59,555 nucleotides of DNA from Spirochaetales bacterium. Its GTDB lineage: Bacteria; Spirochaetota; Spirochaetia; SZUA-6; JAFGRV01. This document shows, piece by piece, positions 16,801-24,561 of the stretch (the stretch's first letter is position 1; each line of letters begins with the position of its first letter). Under the pieces are notes generated by a model, which had not been told where the DNA came from, ran no database searches, and saw nothing but the letters and a program-made list of their open reading frames with translations. The position numbers and the translations under genes are program-made. The DNA lies in contig JAFGWI010000027.1 of assembly GCA_016937215.1 (NCBI GenBank), positions 1 through 59,555 of the forward strand, read 5' to 3'.

Positions 16801-18904
16801 TCAAGCCCTCCATGACACTGATAATGATTACCATACCGACAAAACCATGACTGAGACCGAGGAAGAGAATAACGCGCGTTTTCACCAAGATGAAAAGATC
16901 GCCCATCAGCGGGTTGATAATGAAACCCTGGCCAGTAATCAAGACAAGCCTTCCCCCTGGCGCGAAGAAAATGATGCATATTTACCAGAGGAGGACGCGC
17001 TGGACAAGAGCCCAGGGGAAAATAAAAACTCTAATCCCATTGATGATAAAAAACGCCTAACAGATCAAGATCATGCTTCTAGCGGCTATCAACCGAACCA
17101 GCGGGAAAAAAGCGAAAAGCCCGAAGAAAAGGCCAACACCAAAGCAAAAACACAGGAACAAAAAAATCAGGAATACTATGAGAAAAATAAAACCGAGATC
17201 GACAAGGCAGTGACCTCTCACCTGGAAAACCTGGGTAAGGAACGAAGCAAAGCTCTAATTGGACCTATGACAGAACAAACCCAACAAGCTTCCAAGCAAA
17301 AGGAAAACAGGGGCCGAATCTGGGCTGTTATGAACAACCTGAAGGCATGCTACCCCGAAGCTGTTCCGGACCTTATAGAGCAAAGCATTATTCCGGTATT
17401 TACCGAGGCAGGCGATACTCTTTCCCAGGACATTTTTACGGCCATGAACCAGAATATCTTCAAGCCCATATTGTTTCAGGGCGCCGATGTGAATGTAGAA
17501 GATTCTCTCGATGCCATCGAAAATTTTATGGGCAAAAAGGACGTGCTCACCCAAAGCCGGCCCCTGATTCTGGAAATGGCCGGGAAAATGAAAAACACCC
17601 GGTTTGATGAAATCAAAAGCAAAGTGTCACATAACCAGTCCCGGAAATCTGCTGAAAACGAGCCTGTTACGGAGGACAATCTTTTAAGTATACTCACCGC
17701 TTTAAGCCGCTTAGCTTCACCACAAGAGGCAGCGGTAAAATTACAGCAGGATTTTATTCCACGCTGTCAAAAGAGTGACAAAAAGGAGCTCCATGATAAC
17801 CTGGTACGCGTCAAAGGGATTATCGGAGCCGACAAACGGGTAAACTGGCCGGCTGTTGAAAAATATTTTGGCCCCGAAATAACCGGGATGCTGAAAAACA
17901 TAAAATCCCTCTCAGCTTCAAACATGACAGGAGAAAAAAAGGGAACTGAAAAAGCCAGTATCGCGGCAGGCACCCAAAAATTCTCCGGAGTGGAATCCTA
18001 CTTGACCAACATGGCCTTTTTTGAGGACCCCCATAAAATCATCCGTTCGGCTCTGGAAGCCCAAAAGGACCTGGAACCCCTTTTGGGTTCAGGTAAACAA
18101 AAGGAAAGGCAAGATCTGATTGATCAGCTTTATGATAATAAACAGATTTTTACATTTGATAAGCGTTTTTACATCGGTCATGGCCGCCTGGCCGATTTTA
18201 TCCATGACAAAAACAACCAGGGTTATGACAAGCCAAACCTTGCCAAAGGCTTGCTATCTTTCCTGAGCGGTCTGGAAACCAATGAAAAGGCTGCTTTTGT
18301 GGGTGTGGAACCTGAGCAATGGCCCGATTTTGAAGAACTCATGGAACAATGGTCTAGCGGTAAAAAACTTGGCCAGGATAAAAAGGAAAATCGCAGACCA
18401 CCTCGAACCGCTGGGGGAGTTCTCTCGAGCGGAGCTGGCTCCAAAAAAAAGGGTGATTCCAGTTCCGGCCTTTCTCTGTTCAGCGGAGCTTCATCCTCCT
18501 CAAAAGGCAGCAAGAATAAACACGCTTCAAAATCAACGCCTCGTTCCAGTCGAAGCCCTTCTTCAAAGCCCAACAAAACCCCTCATCCGAAAAAGCAAGG
18601 GAAGGCCAAAAAACCGGTACTTACCAGCAAAAGCAAGGAAATCCTTGACCGGGCAAATAAAATCATTACGGAAAAACTGGTTTTTTTAATCAAGCAGTAT
18701 GACACACGCAAGGACTTGAAAATGCTGGAACAATCCTATTTAAGAGGAAAAAGCGAGAACCTCAAAATGCTCATTGATCCGGTAATGCATTCTGTTTTGT
18801 ATTCCATTCTGGAAAAAGATGAGGAGCTGTGCCAGAACCTGAGCTTCGACCAAAGAAAAATTACTTCGCTTTTCTCCAAAATGATGAAAAAACTCAAAAA
18901 GTAA
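13811..18904 (+). CDS. Very large helical protein of unknown function, 1697 residues
   Basis: I do not recognise this protein. It has no signal peptide or membrane segment and is probably cytoplasmic. Residues 1-910 are predicted helical and charged, and contain divergent repeats centred on a hydrophobic helix followed by a motif like DPRFDKYF (about 306), DPQFQNIF (about 413), NAVYEAKP (about 555), DPVYAHMH (about 612) and LPSFAGFQ (about 667). Residues about 917-1143 are acidic and His/Asn/Lys-rich low complexity, probably disordered. A second helical part (about 1143-1530) follows, then a Ser/Lys/Pro-rich basic stretch (about 1533-1600) and a final helical segment of about 98 residues. The gene has its own spacer on both sides. 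A scaffolding or cytoskeletal role is possible but unsupported. Confidence 0.85.
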   Translation: MAQDERKKQGGFLKGIQGFFKAVTNTIQQDDVAEESQSFLQQEDKTQEILLSLSSEINPSQSLFAGPLNFLHDNAARQAYFNFIAQQEGEVISSLEQEEIQRANENFNFHRQAKEKEISAFLEATPPRDWTALGSSALKRNIPPHILGRLLELILEKAQNNDIPEDAAQQIKQAESKIQWQLKSEEAVISYLIKALNKKNSALEKGELLEKIRPHVTGKITHEDLKQRTEEVFSNWIKIYKSLEKRKRLAENDDFNFDSFDFDAELPEFGEKEENFLKDLSKEDKPDKMARQLEEEDENRKNLLINNMAFDPRFDKYFDQMVQHLSKDDLGTLMGIISSHIRQIEQKQGFDASEEYLEDIISRVKKRLGPNTLIENKILNIKLYLQKAHQEYTRQLAELKKRLDGLNIQEQIGILRTMGKDPQFQNIFGTVQNMERLLIEEHFEEIFNGLPVKTQEIVAKSLLSDLNSLKNQYPYLIDKLKRKLELVSAIAEKQQASVPEVDYGLLNKIVGFAREKSYDIPHEDLDDLSKSKKNREEILNLLHEIDRLPSLDERIITVKFWLDNAVYEAKPHLEEFLKIHLSTLKEAKAREGGLLRMIFDHLKELESKQEKLEYLNEKLKDPVYAHMHPILNNLIANIQKEEAQEPDVITEHWIREQIDSIEDLNSRINWIKIRMYLPSFAGFQNLLRQILEESEEARESAFTEDLEDTLIAQASVKSLQDKKGQGSEDKIHKNIISLTREIMSIPGKVERRKFIKEQETLYPLDEEHIFYKQRKLLYYLVNVDNDDKPGQKLKVLADKVLYHFKEKAEFFKILKLSRFSHQGKSLSMMDELKISDSDLAYYAAYIVGSDKTPLEVRLNFLKNFSKGDVRVEEVIIPKGDIQTKMDYKDFFQITPAILDKAIKDLSRYIKEKPKRALDNEEINPDTPMAAADEKPFMAKEENFRKEKPRKNDKQTATETSRIEQDKQPEKDNPRQAENDLTHHHVEVDQDLIETEVHQALHDTDNDYHTDKTMTETEEENNARFHQDEKIAHQRVDNETLASNQDKPSPWREENDAYLPEEDALDKSPGENKNSNPIDDKKRLTDQDHASSGYQPNQREKSEKPEEKANTKAKTQEQKNQEYYEKNKTEIDKAVTSHLENLGKERSKALIGPMTEQTQQASKQKENRGRIWAVMNNLKACYPEAVPDLIEQSIIPVFTEAGDTLSQDIFTAMNQNIFKPILFQGADVNVEDSLDAIENFMGKKDVLTQSRPLILEMAGKMKNTRFDEIKSKVSHNQSRKSAENEPVTEDNLLSILTALSRLASPQEAAVKLQQDFIPRCQKSDKKELHDNLVRVKGIIGADKRVNWPAVEKYFGPEITGMLKNIKSLSASNMTGEKKGTEKASIAAGTQKFSGVESYLTNMAFFEDPHKIIRSALEAQKDLEPLLGSGKQKERQDLIDQLYDNKQIFTFDKRFYIGHGRLADFIHDKNNQGYDKPNLAKGLLSFLSGLETNEKAAFVGVEPEQWPDFEELMEQWSSGKKLGQDKKENRRPPRTAGGVLSSGAGSKKKGDSSSGLSLFSGASSSSKGSKNKHASKSTPRSSRSPSSKPNKTPHPKKQGKAKKPVLTSKSKEILDRANKIITEKLVFLIKQYDTRKDLKMLEQSYLRGKSENLKMLIDPVMHSVLYSILEKDEELCQNLSFDQRKITSLFSKMMKKLKK

Positions 18905-19141
18905 TGGCATTTTGAAAATCGGGGAAAAACAAGGGCGCGTGACAAGGCCCAGCATAACACCTTACTTATAGATAGGGCTTTGATCCACTTCTCACTTTCA
19001 CTCTCATAAGAGTCTGTGCAAACTGAAAGCCCGGCTCCGGGGGAGAATAAAGCAGCATTAGGCTGAATTCAATTGCCGGAAAAAGCCTAAAGGCCATTAA
19101 TTTAAAAATCGATAAAAATTACCTGAAAAAAAATGAATAGA
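18905..19141. other. Spacer, nothing recognised
   Basis: This non-coding spacer separates the giant gene from the PilZ gene promoter. I see no U-tract terminator, repeat copy or small frame worth calling. Confidence 0.3.
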
Positions 19142-19170
19142 TTGAAAATTTTCCGAATTCGTATTAAAAT
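19142..19170 (+). promoter_or_regulatory. Likely promoter of the PilZ gene
   Basis: TTGAAA (19142-19147), a 17-base spacer and TAAAAT (19165-19170) lie about 45 bases before the PilZ start codon, which has its own AAGGAG. Confidence 0.5.
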
Positions 19171-19212
19171 GATATTACAACAATCAGCCTTGGGGCTAAA
19201 AAGGAGATCGCT

Positions 19213-19515
19213 GTGATGAAAGATCGGAGAAGTCGGCCCAGGTTTAAACTGGATATTGAGGTTAATTCGGGTACGAATATTGGGGCTTCGGTGAAAAACC
19301 TGGCAGTGGGGGGAATTTGCATTATTACTGATCAGCCTTTGCAAAAGGGGAATACGATTAATCTCGTGCTGACCATGCCCGACGCGTCAAAGATCACTGT
19401 CAAGGCTTATGTGCTTTGGTCTCTTGAAATGGACCGCTCCCATTATGAAAACGGGCTCGATTTCAGAATAATCTCTATCCGCGATGTGCGCAGTCTGAAA
19501 AAATTCCTCAACTAG
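19213..19515 (+). CDS. Single-domain PilZ protein, probable c-di-GMP receptor
   Basis: This 100-residue protein is a stand-alone PilZ domain. The c-di-GMP signature is present as RRSRPR (an RxxxR motif) near the N-terminus and NLAVGG about 20 residues later, where the usual Ser of NxSxxG is Ala. AAGGAG at 19201-19206 serves GTG 19213 or ATG 19216; the choice adds one residue. It is convergent with, and overlaps by 4 bp, the flavin reductase-like gene. A diguanylate cyclase is encoded 9 kb away. The Ala substitution is tolerated in some PilZ proteins, so binding is likely but not certain. Confidence 0.88.
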   Translation: MMKDRRSRPRFKLDIEVNSGTNIGASVKNLAVGGICIITDQPLQKGNTINLVLTMPDASKITVKAYVLWSLEMDRSHYENGLDFRIISIRDVRSLKKFLN

Positions 19516-20024
19516 TCGTGTTTTTCCCGGGCTTCATAAAGTCCTAAAATCTCGCCATAAAAGGCCCGGTGATAGTCCTTTTGGGGATAAAAGCGGGTGG
19601 CGATTTCCTTATTCATGGCCTCTTCCATAAAATCCGCGTGATTCAAAATCCGGCATTCATAGTGAAACAAGGCCTGTCTAATATAGGGAACCTTTATATC
19701 ATCACAGGAAGCGAGTTCGAATCCACAAACCTGGGCTTTATTCTCATCCCGGCCTGAACAGCTGCCGCAATAGGCCACTTGTTTTTTATAATCATCTCCC
19801 ATCACGTTCACCGAGAATTCCGGTAATTCTATAAGCAGTTCATAGGAATAGCGGCTGGGCCGCACAACCACAGTAAAAACCGGTTTTCCCCAATACACAC
19901 CAATGGACCCCCAGCCAATGGTCATGGGGTTTCCCTGGGTGCCAGATACCAGGATGATGCCCTGTTTGCAAAAGGGTTCGATGGTTTCTTTATAGCGATC
20001 GTAGGGAGCAAGTTTTTGTGCCAT
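19512..20024 (-). CDS. Flavin reductase-like FMN-binding protein
   Basis: This 170-residue protein fits the DIM6/NTAB flavin reductase-like family: a split-barrel FMN-binding fold with MTIGWGSIGVYWGKPVFTVV and the downstream YSYELLIELPEFSVNV segment. Members transfer electrons from NAD(P)H to flavin or act as FMN-dependent oxidoreductases; the partner here is unknown. A CGSCSGRD stretch contains two Cys that could be redox-active. The start has GGAGCC upstream on the minus strand. Confidence 0.8.
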   Translation of the reverse strand: MAQKLAPYDRYKETIEPFCKQGIILVSGTQGNPMTIGWGSIGVYWGKPVFTVVVRPSRYSYELLIELPEFSVNVMGDDYKKQVAYCGSCSGRDENKAQVCGFELASCDDIKVPYIRQALFHYECRILNHADFMEEAMNKEIATRFYPQKDYHRAFYGEILGLYEAREKHD

Positions 20025-20196
20025 AATCGGCTCCTTTTTTTTGTGAGTTAGGGCCTCATAAACCCTGCGTTTGTGACAGGAACAGAGTACAGGGAATGGG
20101 GGGTGTTATGCAAGGTGAAGGGAGCTGTTTTTGATGGCTATTCGCCCGGATTCAATAGCCCTTCCTGATAAAGGCTGGCCATCTGCTTCTTGACCC

Positions 20197-20391
20197 GCGC
20201 CAGGGACCAGAGCTGTTTCAGCCATTTTTTCAAAAATGGCTGAAAAACAAAAAGCCCGCGCTTTGAAAGCGGGCTTTTTAGTCGAAGCGATAGCGGAGCA
20301 GCGGCAGGGCCCGACCCCGGCGGCTATTTGTTGAAGCGGCTCTGTCAGATAAAAAGATATCTGACTGTTTGACTGTGCCGGGGTGGCGCCC
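20197..20391 (+). repeat. Three-hairpin intergenic repeat, copy H (divergent)
   Basis: The left end reads GCGCCAGGGACCAGAGC, four transitions and one extra change away from the consensus. Hairpin 1 has arms TTTCAGCCA and TGGCTGAAA around the same core. Hairpin 2 is AAAAAGCCCGC/GCGGGCTTTTT. The linker is TCGAAGCGATAGCGGAG then GCCCGACCCC. An extra small palindrome (GTCAGAT/ATCTGAC) is inserted before the right end at GGCGCCC. Confidence 0.75.
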
Positions 20392-20428
20392 AATTCAGCA
20401 CCGCTTGTTTTTAAAAAATGACAGGTAC

Positions 20429-20457
20429 TTGGCTAAGGGATAAAAACTCAGCATAAT
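20429..20457 (+). promoter_or_regulatory. Possible promoter, nearly leaderless
   Basis: TTGGCT (20429-20434), a 17-base spacer and CATAAT (20452-20457) place the likely transcription start at or within two bases of the ATG at 20466. Confidence 0.4.
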
Positions 20458-20465
20458 GAGGTTGA

Positions 20466-21113
20466 ATGTATTACTTAATTATCGCCATTATTATTATTTT
20501 CGTTCTTGTGATTATCAGAAAAGAGCGCCATTCCAATGAATTGAATGGTATTGACTCGATTGATGGCTTTTCCCTAAGGTCTTTTTTTAAAAGGCTTTCC
20601 TCATATTTTGACGGGGCTGTAAAAATAAGCGGGTTTGACTGGGGATTTCCCTGCTTGAAAGGGAAAAAGGAGGGGTTGGAGCTAAGCGTTACTTTTTTTA
20701 ACCAAATTATTCAGATCGAGATTAACTTTTCACCTGTGCTTGCTTTTCCGTGTTCCTTTTTGTATCAAGCTTCTGAAACCTCTCTGGCTCATTCAGAGAG
20801 CACAATTGGTCCGGCTAACAGCAGTTTTCATGATTTTTATATTGAATCTGACAATTTGCTTTTTGCCTGTGAAATTAATACCTCAGAAAATAAAAAAAGG
20901 CTTCACGATCTTTGCACTAACTTTAGCCGTCTGGAGATCCAGGCTATGTCCTTGGAGGCCGACTTTCCTGTTGAAGATATTTTATTTCCACAATTGAGCG
21001 AGTCTATTGCTAAAATGAATGAAATATTATCTTCTGTTTTGATATTGGCGCAATCCTTGACCCGGGCCAAAGGTCGTTTTCATGAGCTTTTGAGTGAATT
21101 GGAAAATAATTAG
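20466..21113 (+). CDS. Membrane-anchored protein of unknown function
   Basis: This 215-residue protein begins with one strong membrane segment (YYLIIAIIIIFVLVII), followed by basic residues, so the remainder is probably cytoplasmic. The body is a mixed alpha/beta domain with two internal Phe-rich strands and a C-terminal helical stretch. No family is recognised. It stands alone between a three-hairpin repeat and a palindrome block. TGAGGT just before the ATG could act as a ribosome binding site if the transcript extends that far. Confidence 0.65.
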   Translation: MYYLIIAIIIIFVLVIIRKERHSNELNGIDSIDGFSLRSFFKRLSSYFDGAVKISGFDWGFPCLKGKKEGLELSVTFFNQIIQIEINFSPVLAFPCSFLYQASETSLAHSESTIGPANSSFHDFYIESDNLLFACEINTSENKKRLHDLCTNFSRLEIQAMSLEADFPVEDILFPQLSESIAKMNEILSSVLILAQSLTRAKGRFHELLSELENN

Positions 21114-21132
21114 CTTGACCGCTTTATTAAAG

Positions 21133-21404
21133 AGAGATCATTCTGAGGAGGTACGACGGGGGCCTGGTCGTAAACGCTCCGCGTTTACTGCTCGGTGGCG
21201 TGAATCCTCATTGGGATTCACTATATCCATGCGTCCTGGCCTGGTCGTAAACGCTCCGCGTTTACTGCTCGGCCATGCGTCCTGGGCCTGGTCATAAACG
21301 CTCCGCGTTGCTGCTCGGTGGCGTGAATCCTCATTGGGATTCACTATATGGCGTGAATCCTCATTGGGATTCACTATATCCATGCGTCCTGGGCCTGTTC
21401 ATAA
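21133..21404. repeat. Second palindrome block, inverted relative to 12838-13203
   Basis: The block opens with TCATTCTGAGGAGG and then alternates GTAAACGC/GCGTTTAC and GTGAATCC/GGATTCAC palindromes with linkers GGCCTGGTC, TGCTCGGTGGC and ATATCCATGCGTCC. There are about three copies of each palindrome. The order is the reverse complement of the 12.8-13.2 kb block. Confidence 0.85.
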
Positions 21405-21460
21405 ATACTTGGTAATGAGTGATTGCCCATGTAACCTGTCATGAAATGATCCGAAATCCT

Positions 21461-23629
21461 CTAATAATGGACCCGAAAGCTGGCATTCCATTGTTCAGAA
21501 GGCGGGTTCTTGACATATTCAAGGCAGCGCTTCATATAGAGCACAGGCAAAATATCATCGGGCGATTTTTCACGCATCTTCTTAAAAATCCCATGGGCTT
21601 CTCTGAATTTTTTATCCCGATAGGCCATAATTCCCTCGGAAAGCAGTTCCATTGTAGCAAGCTTGTTTTCCTTGAGATTATCGGGATCAGCTGAAAAAAC
21701 ATCGTAAATGAGGCAGGGTTCGTTCCTGCCCTTGACCGTGACCAAATCCAGTTCCCGAATATCAAATTCCTCAGGATGTGTTAAGGCATTAAAGCTCATA
21801 TGTGAAATAATGATGGATACTCTGTAATATTGGGTAAGTTTTTCAAGACGTGCCGCCAAATTCACACTATCACCGATCACTGTTGTATCCAGGCGGTGCG
21901 ATGACCCTACGGTTCCCAACATCAGAGACCCGGTATTGATTCCTACTCCATTATTAAGCAAAAAGTTATGCTTGAGCTTTTGATTACGGTTAAACTCGAG
22001 TAAATTCCGGCGCATGCCAATGGCCGCTTTAACAGCTTTGTCAGCTGAAGAAAAACCCGAGAGATCACTGGGATCAGATTCCAGCTCGGCAAAAAGGGCC
22101 ATAATCGCGTCGCCAACATATTTATCAACAAAGCCCTGGTTCTCGGTAATGGGTGATTCCATCATCATTAAATAGGCATTGAGTAAATCAAAACTTTGAT
22201 CAGGACTCAATTCTTCACTCAGGCTGGTGAATTTTCTAATGTCCGAAAAAAGAACACTCATTCTCTTGAGAGAACTATTCCCCAAGGTGATATCGATGGC
22301 CGATTCTTTTCCCAATAATGAGAGAAACTGGGATGGCACAAAGCGGAAAAAAGCATTTTTCTGTTGAGAAAGCTCTATATTCAGCTCCTCGGCCTTGTTC
22401 TTTGTATCCATAAAGCGGTTGGCCGCGTTTAAGTACAAGGTAAAAATCCACAAACCAATTCCCAAATTGGTAAGCCACATGACCGGTTCCTGGAAGAAAA
22501 AGGCGTAAAACATATCATGAAAAGCAGTTAAAATAACAAGGAGCACACCCACAAAAAGAATCCGGGCATAGGGATTCCCCCTCTTCCAGGCCATAATGGA
22601 TAATACCAGGATATAAATATTCATGGGCGAAAGCAGAACCACGTAAAATACATTATATATCAAAAACATGGTGCTGGCCAAATCCGGGGCCATCCAGAAG
22701 GTGACGCAAGAGATAAGGGTCGCGGAAAAAAGGACAATTTTTACAGCAGGATGATTATGGATGTTATAGAAATCTAGAAAATAAAACACAAAAAAACATT
22801 CTCCAATAAACAATGCCGAATACCAAATTTTATTAATTAGGGTGAAATTGATGGGCATATATTCAAAGGTCAAACCAGAAGACCAAATGGCCACTCCAAC
22901 CAAGGCAATACCGATGTACAGATTAAAGCGCTCTTTGTTATTCCGAATATACATGAGAAAAAAATAGCTGGCAACAATCAGGGCCAGAAAGGTGACAATA
23001 TTGGGAAGAGCCGTATTAAAGGTATATTCGATCAGAAAGGTGGTTATCCGGTCGGTATTATTGGTTACAAAGGGAAGCTTTAAATCACCATTGCTTTTTT
23101 CCGTGTAAACCCGCATGGCAACCACATTCTTGCCCCCGTAATTGATCAACCCATCAGGAAGAATGAATGAGCGGGTAAAACAGGAATTACCGTAATAATT
23201 GTCCGGCGGCATGGAACCGCTTGTGCCTATCAAGGCTCCATTAAAATAGAGTTCCGTGGCCTCGGGCAATTTTCCGGAAAAATACCCCAAAGATTCGCCG
23301 CGCAAATTATCGGAAACATAAAAATGCTTGCGGAACCAAAAAAAATTGCTTTTTTTTATGGCGTAGGGATAACCATTGATCGGAAAAGTCAAACTCTGCC
23401 ATTGGGAATCATCATAATCAGCGCTGGCATAGTCCGCATTATCTCCAATCGCGACTTTCCAGTCATAGCCAAGATAAGTTCGCTCAGAAAGGGTCTTCAC
23501 GGTTTCAATTCCAGTACTCTCGATTTGATAAATCGGTGTGCTGCAAGCGCTTGGCAGCAGAATCCAGGCCAGAACCCACATGCAAAGGAAAAGAAAACCT
23601 TTTGGATCATGATCGAATTTTTTCAACAT
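21461..23629 (-). CDS. Lipoprotein-type 7TM adenylate/guanylate cyclase (class III)
   Basis: The protein is about 722 residues from ATG 23629; a GTG five codons upstream is an alternative. The N-terminus is a lipoprotein signal ending LLPSACS. An extracytoplasmic beta-rich domain and about seven membrane segments follow, the 7TMR-DISM plan also seen in the kinase at 247-3021. The C-terminal third is a class III cyclase domain: metal-binding Asp in LFSDIRKFT, second Asp in DKYVGDAIMALF, and VIGDSVNLAARLE. It probably makes cAMP in response to an external ligand; guanylate cyclase activity cannot be excluded. No cAMP receptor lies in the window. Confidence 0.9.
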   Translation of the reverse strand: MLKKFDHDPKGFLFLCMWVLAWILLPSACSTPIYQIESTGIETVKTLSERTYLGYDWKVAIGDNADYASADYDDSQWQSLTFPINGYPYAIKKSNFFWFRKHFYVSDNLRGESLGYFSGKLPEATELYFNGALIGTSGSMPPDNYYGNSCFTRSFILPDGLINYGGKNVVAMRVYTEKSNGDLKLPFVTNNTDRITTFLIEYTFNTALPNIVTFLALIVASYFFLMYIRNNKERFNLYIGIALVGVAIWSSGLTFEYMPINFTLINKIWYSALFIGECFFVFYFLDFYNIHNHPAVKIVLFSATLISCVTFWMAPDLASTMFLIYNVFYVVLLSPMNIYILVLSIMAWKRGNPYARILFVGVLLVILTAFHDMFYAFFFQEPVMWLTNLGIGLWIFTLYLNAANRFMDTKNKAEELNIELSQQKNAFFRFVPSQFLSLLGKESAIDITLGNSSLKRMSVLFSDIRKFTSLSEELSPDQSFDLLNAYLMMMESPITENQGFVDKYVGDAIMALFAELESDPSDLSGFSSADKAVKAAIGMRRNLLEFNRNQKLKHNFLLNNGVGINTGSLMLGTVGSSHRLDTTVIGDSVNLAARLEKLTQYYRVSIIISHMSFNALTHPEEFDIRELDLVTVKGRNEPCLIYDVFSADPDNLKENKLATMELLSEGIMAYRDKKFREAHGIFKKMREKSPDDILPVLYMKRCLEYVKNPPSEQWNASFRVHY

Positions 23630-23737
23630 ATAGACTTTCTTCACATTTTGAAATAAAAATAAATATCTGAATTGTATATATTCTAAAGAATAATAATTAT
23701 CTATGCCAGTAAAAAAACAAAAAACAGCTTTCTGGGT

Positions 23738-24238
23738 CTATAAAAAGCGCTGAAAACGGTCCTTATCCGCTTTGCAAATCGGGCATTTTTCCGGTGGATT
23801 TTCCCTTGCGCAAAGATATCCGCACACAGGACAACGCCAGACAGGAAATGGGAGGCCGCTTGTATCCAGCTTATTCTTTTCAGATGCGATTAAAGTTCTT
23901 TGCTCTTCAGAAGGACGGCGTTCTGGAATTGGCTTCACTATTTTTTCACCAGACATGACCGATGACGAAACATACAAACCGCAATAGCATGCGTCATACT
24001 CATCTACATCAGCATCCCGATAATCACATGGGCAAATAATGTCTTTATCAAGAAGGCGTTTCCCCTCTGCCGGACGGCATGGACAGGCCCAATAACCATA
24101 GCGCTCCTGATTTATCAATAGCCCTTCGATCAATTCTTTGGTCATTTCCTCGTCAGGATTCAAATGATAGGCACTTTTTTCAGCCTCATCTTTCAGCTTT
24201 ATAAAAATTTTATCTATTTCACCGGATGATATACTCAT
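23738..24238 (-). CDS. Ferredoxin:disulfide reductase, FTR catalytic domain fused to rubredoxin
   Basis: This 166-residue protein has two parts. Residues about 1-105 form a ferredoxin-thioredoxin reductase catalytic domain with CPC (52-54), CPC (69-71) and CYC (84-86), binding the [4Fe-4S] cluster and the active disulfide; the usual CHC is CYC. Residues about 132-166 are a rubredoxin-like iron site (CPVC at 136-139, CPIC at 152-155). Such fusions are known as ferredoxin:disulfide reductases in methanogens and anaerobic bacteria and pass ferredoxin electrons to a thiol partner. The glutaredoxin gene 35 bp upstream on the same strand is the probable partner. Confidence 0.9.
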   Translation of the reverse strand: MSISSGEIDKIFIKLKDEAEKSAYHLNPDEEMTKELIEGLLINQERYGYWACPCRPAEGKRLLDKDIICPCDYRDADVDEYDACYCGLYVSSSVMSGEKIVKPIPERRPSEEQRTLIASEKNKLDTSGLPFPVWRCPVCGYLCARENPPEKCPICKADKDRFQRFL

Positions 24239-24273
24239 AAAAACCTTTCATCTATGGAGATTCAGTTAAAAAC

Positions 24274-24561
24274 TTATCTTGAGGAAGCGAATTCCTTGCG
24301 AATCATATCTTCATCAAAATTCGGAATGCAATGGTCATTATTAATCACGAGTAATGGATATGAAATTCGCTCTTTCCATTTATTTACAATATCTTTAACC
24401 TCGTTTTTGGCTTCTGTTTCAAGTTCATCGACATCCACATAATCATAGGCTACATCCAGCTCTTCCAAAAGGCGTTTGGTCTTCCGGCACCAGACACAGG
24501 TGCTTACTGCGTACAATTTTACATCACCGCGATCACGGCCATTTACATGTTTATAGTCCAT
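24274..24561 (-). CDS. Glutaredoxin-like protein, partner of the FTR-type reductase
   Basis: This 95-residue thiol-disulfide protein has the active site CVWC in LYAVSTCVWCRKTKRLLEEL, followed by the glutaredoxin core (YDYVDVDE) and a cis-Pro region (SYPLLVIN). An upstream in-frame start at 24615 is rejected because AAGGGAAAG sits directly before ATG 24561. It is the first gene of a two-gene unit with the FTR-rubredoxin protein. I infer that it takes electrons from that reductase and delivers them to disulfide substrates. Confidence 0.9.
   Translation of the reverse strand: MDYKHVNGRDRGDVKLYAVSTCVWCRKTKRLLEELDVAYDYVDVDELETEAKNEVKDIVNKWKERISYPLLVINNDHCIPNFDEDMIRKEFASSR

Noticed and set aside
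19705-19740. GAGTTCGAATCC, resembling a tRNA T-arm.
   Set aside because: It is inside the flavin reductase-like gene, and no acceptor, D or anticodon stem can be formed around it.
21138-21383. An 81-codon minus-strand frame with repeated IVNPNEDSRH units, looking like a repeat protein.
   Set aside because: It is a translation of the palindrome DNA repeat at 21133-21404. The same repeat at 12.8-13.2 kb gives another frame, and neither has a ribosome binding site.
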